Source of the DNA: Roseicitreum antarcticum
GTDB lineage: Bacteria; Pseudomonadota; Alphaproteobacteria; Rhodobacterales; Rhodobacteraceae
Direction of reading: 5' to 3'
Assembly: GCF_014681765.1 (NCBI RefSeq)
Contig: NZ_CP061498.1
Span: 186,001-250,000 of the forward strand
DNA length: 64,000 nucleotides
Positions 60,612-64,000 of the stretch are shown piece after piece (the first letter of the stretch is position 1; each line of letters starts with the position of its first letter). A program made the translations under genes and the position numbers. The notes beneath the pieces were generated by a model. That model saw only the letters and a list, made by a program, of their open reading frames with translations, was not told the DNA's origin and did no database searches.

Positions 60612-60631
60612 ACAGCAGGAGAAGCCGGACC

Positions 60632-61966
60632 ATGCAGGATCTGTATCAATCCCAACGCGCGATGCGCCAGATGCGCCGTCTGGCGATGCAGCGCGGCGTG
60701 ATCGGTATTGTCGATGTGGGCACGTTCAAGATTGCCGCGCTTGTGCTGAAGTTCGACCCCACCGCCGCGCCGCGCGACGGCGCGGGCGTGGGTGGCATGG
60801 CCGGGCAGGCGGGGTTTCGGGTTATCGGCGCGCGCACGACGCGGTCGCGCGGGGTGCGGTATGGCGAAATCTCTACCATGAACGAGACCGAGCGCGCGCT
60901 GCGCACCGCCCTTCAGGCGGCGCAGAAGATGGCGCAGGTGCGGGTGGATCATGCGATCCTTTGCTTTTCGGGCGGGGGGGTGCGGTCCTACGGGCTGGCG
61001 GGCGATGTGGAGCTGGAAGACATGACCGTGGGGTCGGATGACATCGCGCGGGTGCTGGCGGCCTGTGATGTGCCCGACATCGGCGTGGGGCGCGATGTGC
61101 TGCACGCCCAGCCGGTGAACTTCGCGCTGGACCATCGCACCGGCCTGTCGGACCCGCGCGGCCAGACCGGCACGCGGCTGGCGTGCGACATGCATATGCT
61201 CACGGTGAATACCGGCGTGATCCAGAACCTTGTGAACTGCATGAAGCGCTGCGATGTGGAACTGGCCGGGCTGGCCTCCAGCGCGTATATGGCGGGCGTG
61301 TCCAGTCTGGTCGAGGACGAGCAGGAACTGGGCGCGGCCTGTATCGACATGGGGGCGGGGTCCACCGGGATCTCGATCTTCATCAAGAAACACCTGATTT
61401 TCAGCGACACGGTGCCGATGGGTGGCGACCATGTGACCGGCGACATTGCGCAGGGGCTGCACGTGCCGGTCGCCACCGCCGAACGCATCAAGACGCTGCA
61501 CGGCGGCGTGCATGCCACCGGCATGGATGACCGCGAGATGATCGAGATCGGCGCGGACAGCGGCGATTGGGAAAAGGACCGCCGCACCGTCAGCCGGGCC
61601 GAGCTGATCGGCATCATGCGTCCGCGGTTCGAGGAAATTCTGGAAGAGGTGCGCGCCCGGCTGGATGCGGCGGGCTTCGACCACCTGCCCAGCCAGCAGA
61701 TCGTGCTGACGGGCGGTGCCAGCCAGACACCGGGCATCGACAGCCTTGCTGCGCGCATCCTGGGCCAGCAGTTGCGGCTGGGCCGCCCGATGCGCGTGCG
61801 CGGCCTGCCGCAAGACCTGACCGGCCCGGCCTTTGCCGGGGTCGTGGGTCTGTCGCTGTTCGCGGCGCACCCGCAGGACGAATGGTGGGATTTCGATATC
61901 CCCGTCGATCACTACCCGGCGCGGTCGCTGAAACGCGCGGTTCGCTGGTTCAGGGACAACTGGTAA
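60632..61966 (+). CDS. ftsA: Cell division protein FtsA
   Basis: 444 residues, actin fold: IGIVDVGTFKIAALVL (phosphate 1), ACIDMGAGSTGISIF (phosphate 2), ILTGGASQTPGI (adenosine) and a C-terminal amphipathic segment (SLKRAVRWFRDNW) that tethers FtsZ polymers to the membrane. GCAGGAGAAGCC precedes the ATG. Confidence 0.96.
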   Translation: MQDLYQSQRAMRQMRRLAMQRGVIGIVDVGTFKIAALVLKFDPTAAPRDGAGVGGMAGQAGFRVIGARTTRSRGVRYGEISTMNETERALRTALQAAQKMAQVRVDHAILCFSGGGVRSYGLAGDVELEDMTVGSDDIARVLAACDVPDIGVGRDVLHAQPVNFALDHRTGLSDPRGQTGTRLACDMHMLTVNTGVIQNLVNCMKRCDVELAGLASSAYMAGVSSLVEDEQELGAACIDMGAGSTGISIFIKKHLIFSDTVPMGGDHVTGDIAQGLHVPVATAERIKTLHGGVHATGMDDREMIEIGADSGDWEKDRRTVSRAELIGIMRPRFEEILEEVRARLDAAGFDHLPSQQIVLTGGASQTPGIDSLAARILGQQLRLGRPMRVRGLPQDLTGPAFAGVVGLSLFAAHPQDEWWDFDIPVDHYPARSLKRAVRWFRDNW

Positions 61967-62018
61967 CCGCAAAATGCAGCGTCTGCGTCGAAATACCCCG
62001 AGATCAGGCAAAAAACCG

Positions 62019-62050
62019 CCCACATATGGTGGGTTTCCCGTGTTTTTTTG
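62019..62050 (+). terminator. Hairpin with T run between ftsA and ftsZ
   Basis: Arms CCCAC at 62019-62023 and GTGGG at 62029-62033, then TTTCCCGTGTTTTTTTG. The short stem and interrupted T run suggest at most a partial terminator, which could tune ftsZ relative to ftsA. Confidence 0.4.
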
Positions 62051-62127
62051 ATGACCTCGGGCAGGTTGATCTGTACGATGTGTAAAAAATGGGGCAAATC
62101 GGCGCAAGCTGATCAAAACAGGCGGAT

Positions 62128-63918
62128 ATGGCGATGGCTTTGAATTTTGTAGTCAACGAAGCAAAAGAACTCTCCCCCCGGATCACGGTGTTCGGTGTCG
62201 GCGGTGCAGGCGGCAATGCCGTCAACAACATGATCGACAAGCATCTTGAAGGGGTCGAGTTCGTCGTCGCCAATACCGATGCGCAGGCGTTGCAGCAAAG
62301 CAAGGCGACCGCACGTGTCCAGATGGGTGTGCGCGTGACCGAAGGGCTGGGCGCGGGTGCGCGCCCGTCGGTCGGGTCGGCTGCGGCTGAGGAAACGATT
62401 GAAGAGATCATCGACCACCTTGCAGGCTCGCACATGTGCTTCATCACCGCCGGGATGGGCGGCGGCACCGGCACCGGCGCGGCCCCGATCATCGCGCAGG
62501 CAGCGCGCGAACTGGGTGTGTTGACCGTTGGCGTGGTGACGAAGCCTTTCAGCTTTGAAGGCAACAAGCGGATGCGTCAGGCCGAAGAAGGCGTCGAGGC
62601 GCTGCAAAAGGTCGTCGATACGCTGATCATCATTCCCAACCAGAACCTGTTCCGGCTGGCCAATGAAAAGACTACATTCACCGATGCCTTCGCCATGGCG
62701 GATGACGTGCTGTACCAAGGCGTGAAGGGCGTGACCGACCTGATGGTGCGGCCCGGGATGATCAACCTCGACTTTGCCGACGTGCGTTCGGTGATGGACG
62801 AGATGGGCAAGGCGATGATGGGCACGGGCGAGGCGTCGGGCGAAGATCGCGCGCGTCAAGCGGCCGAGAAAGCGATTGCCAACCCGCTGTTGGATGAAAT
62901 CAGCCTGAACGGCGCGCGTGGCGTGCTGATCAACATCACCGGCGGCCACGACTTGACGTTGTTTGAACTGGATGAAGCCGCCAACCTGATCCGCGAGAAA
63001 GTGGACCCCGAGGCGAACATCATCGTCGGCTCCACGCTGGACCCGGAAATGGAGGGGATGATCCGCGTGTCGGTCGTCGCCACCGGCATCGAGGCCAGCG
63101 CCGATGCTGCCGAAATGGACGTGCCGCGTCGCCGCATGGCAGCGCCGCTGCAAAGCAAGCCGCAGCCAGAGGTCGCGCCAGCGCCCGAGGTCGCCTATGC
63201 GCCCGAACCCGTGTACCAGCAAGAGGCTGCCTATGCGCAGCGTCCCGCGCAGGATTATGACCCCGAGCCCAACCTGTTCACCCGCAGCGCCGAGCCGCAG
63301 CCGCAGCCGACCCGCGCACCGCAGCAGCGGTTTGCAGCGCCCGCTGCCCGTGATGTGTCGCGCGAAATGCCCGCAGATCGCGGTTATGCAGAGCGTCAGG
63401 CCTATGAGCAGCCGCGCTACGACGCGCATCCGCAAGAGGCGCAGCACTACGCGCAGCACGGCTACCAGCCGCAGGGCTACGGCGACAACGCGCCGCAGGA
63501 TTTCGATCTGGATGAAGTGATCGACACGCCGCAGCACCATGAGCAACAGCGCCATGCGGCCCAAGGTGCCAACTTCGTGGCACCGCGTGCGCGCGCTGCT
63601 GGCACTCCGTCACCCGAGACGTTGGCCCGGTTGCAGGCTGCGGTGCAGAAGGCACCGCGCAACGGTGCCCCGGAACGCCGCGCCCCTGCGCCGACTTTTG
63701 AAGAGCCGCGCGCCCCGCAGCAGGCCCCTGCAGAACGTGGCGGCCGGTTTGGCATCGGCTCGCTTATCAGCCGCATGGCGGGTCATGGCGAGACGCAGGG
63801 CGGGCAGCATGCGCGCGTCCAGCCGCAGGTCAGCGCCTATGAGGAAGATCAGCCCGCGCAAGACACTACGCAAGAGCGGCTGGAAATCCCGGCGTTCCTG
63901 CGTCGTCAGGCAAACTGA
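62128..63918 (+). CDS. ftsZ: Cell division protein FtsZ
   Basis: 596 residues. GTPase domain with [13 protein letters not shown] (near 21), the tubulin signature [10 protein letters not shown] (near 110) and the T7 loop [12 protein letters not shown] (near 212). The linker (about 330-580) is Gln/Pro/Ala/Tyr-rich and longer than usual. The end [12 protein letters not shown] is the conserved peptide that binds FtsA and other partners. A terminator follows. Confidence 0.97.
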   Translation: MAMALNFVVNEAKELSPRITVFGVGGAGGNAVNNMIDKHLEGVEFVVANTDAQALQQSKATARVQMGVRVTEGLGAGARPSVGSAAAEETIEEIIDHLAGSHMCFITAGMGGGTGTGAAPIIAQAARELGVLTVGVVTKPFSFEGNKRMRQAEEGVEALQKVVDTLIIIPNQNLFRLANEKTTFTDAFAMADDVLYQGVKGVTDLMVRPGMINLDFADVRSVMDEMGKAMMGTGEASGEDRARQAAEKAIANPLLDEISLNGARGVLINITGGHDLTLFELDEAANLIREKVDPEANIIVGSTLDPEMEGMIRVSVVATGIEASADAAEMDVPRRRMAAPLQSKPQPEVAPAPEVAYAPEPVYQQEAAYAQRPAQDYDPEPNLFTRSAEPQPQPTRAPQQRFAAPAARDVSREMPADRGYAERQAYEQPRYDAHPQEAQHYAQHGYQPQGYGDNAPQDFDLDEVIDTPQHHEQQRHAAQGANFVAPRARAAGTPSPETLARLQAAVQKAPRNGAPERRAPAPTFEEPRAPQQAPAERGGRFGIGSLISRMAGHGETQGGQHARVQPQVSAYEEDQPAQDTTQERLEIPAFLRRQAN

Positions 63919-63952
63919 GGCATCACTTCGCCAAGGCAGCAATACTGAAACG

Positions 63953-63974
63953 GGCCAGCATCGCTGGCCTTTTT
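63953..63974 (+). terminator. Terminator after ftsZ
   Basis: Arms GGCCAGC at 63953-63959 and GCTGGCC at 63963-63969 with a three-base loop, followed by TTTTTC. Confidence 0.85.
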
Positions 63975-64000
63975 CATGCTTTGTCAACGGGTTACGGGTG

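Noticed and set aside
62113-63564. 483-codon minus-strand open frame
   Set aside because: Antisense to ftsZ, which is unmistakable.

Overview
The window is GC-rich alphaproteobacterial chromosome, most likely from the Rhodobacterales (Rhodobacter, Rhodovulum or Roseinatronobacter-like). This rests on the opgG-opgH-opgC glucan genes, the murB-ddl-ftsQ-ftsA-ftsZ order, a DUF2852 protein, a DksA with a degenerate zinc finger, the divergent DUF882 / L,D-transpeptidase pair and the plcP-agt lipid-remodelling pair. Genes are dense, with many ATGA overlaps inside operons. I saw no rRNA, tRNA, CRISPR array, prophage or intact transposon; the only mobile DNA recognised is a decayed IS5/IS427-type remnant.

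Layout. 1-3.3 kb: end of opgG, opgH (its N-terminus appears frameshifted in a C5 run) and the succinyltransferase-like opgC, followed by the IS remnant. 3.8-12.5 kb: a metal and corrinoid island. A cobalamin riboswitch on the minus strand leads a B12/metal-type ABC importer whose permease carries a His-rich tail. Divergently, a textbook NikR operator precedes a nickel ECF importer (secreted protein, NikL, NikM, NikQ, NikO), with nikR itself at the far end. 13.1-15.5 kb: a periplasmic PQQ sugar dehydrogenase and a secreted two-domain cytochrome c. 15.6-17.0 kb: the divergent qorB/HxlR pair. 17.0-23.6 kb: uptake and hydrolysis of a glycoside, probably mannosyl- or glucosylglycerate (GH63 enzyme, ABC importer, LacI regulator). 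23.8-26.5 kb: plcP and agt behind a Pho box. 26.7-28.9 kb: a hybrid histidine kinase. 29.5-31.6 kb: pobR/pobA. 31.7-36.2 kb: guanine deaminase, a long minisatellite, a 671-residue unrecognised protein with papain-like motif residues, and a repeat-damaged small gene. 36.4-38.7 kb: EamA exporter, TetR regulator, DUF2852 protein. 38.9-42.1 kb: valine-degradation operon. 42.1-44.6 kb: pgk and two cyclophilins. 44.7-48.8 kb: MoxR ATPase / GNAT / DUF2927 / small membrane protein / VWA operon. 49.0-51.1 kb: dksA and a flavin monooxygenase. 51.3-53.9 kb: cell-wall pair. 53.9-56.6 kb: lpxD with its own acyl carrier protein and ketosynthase. 56.8 kb to the end: cell-wall and division genes through ftsZ.

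Two themes recur. Short tandem repeats of 12 to 19 bp, inside genes and just after stop codons, have added residues or shifted frames in at least seven places. Several conserved proteins (metal permease, NikQ, Agt, FtsQ) carry long low-complexity N-terminal extensions beyond the usual family length. The ideas I rate most worth following are the dedicated ACP/ketosynthase pair beside lpxD (a possible source of the 3-oxo acyl chain of Rhodobacter lipid A), the predicted cysteine peptidase at 33.4-35.5 kb, and the back-to-back riboswitch- and NikR-controlled metal importers.
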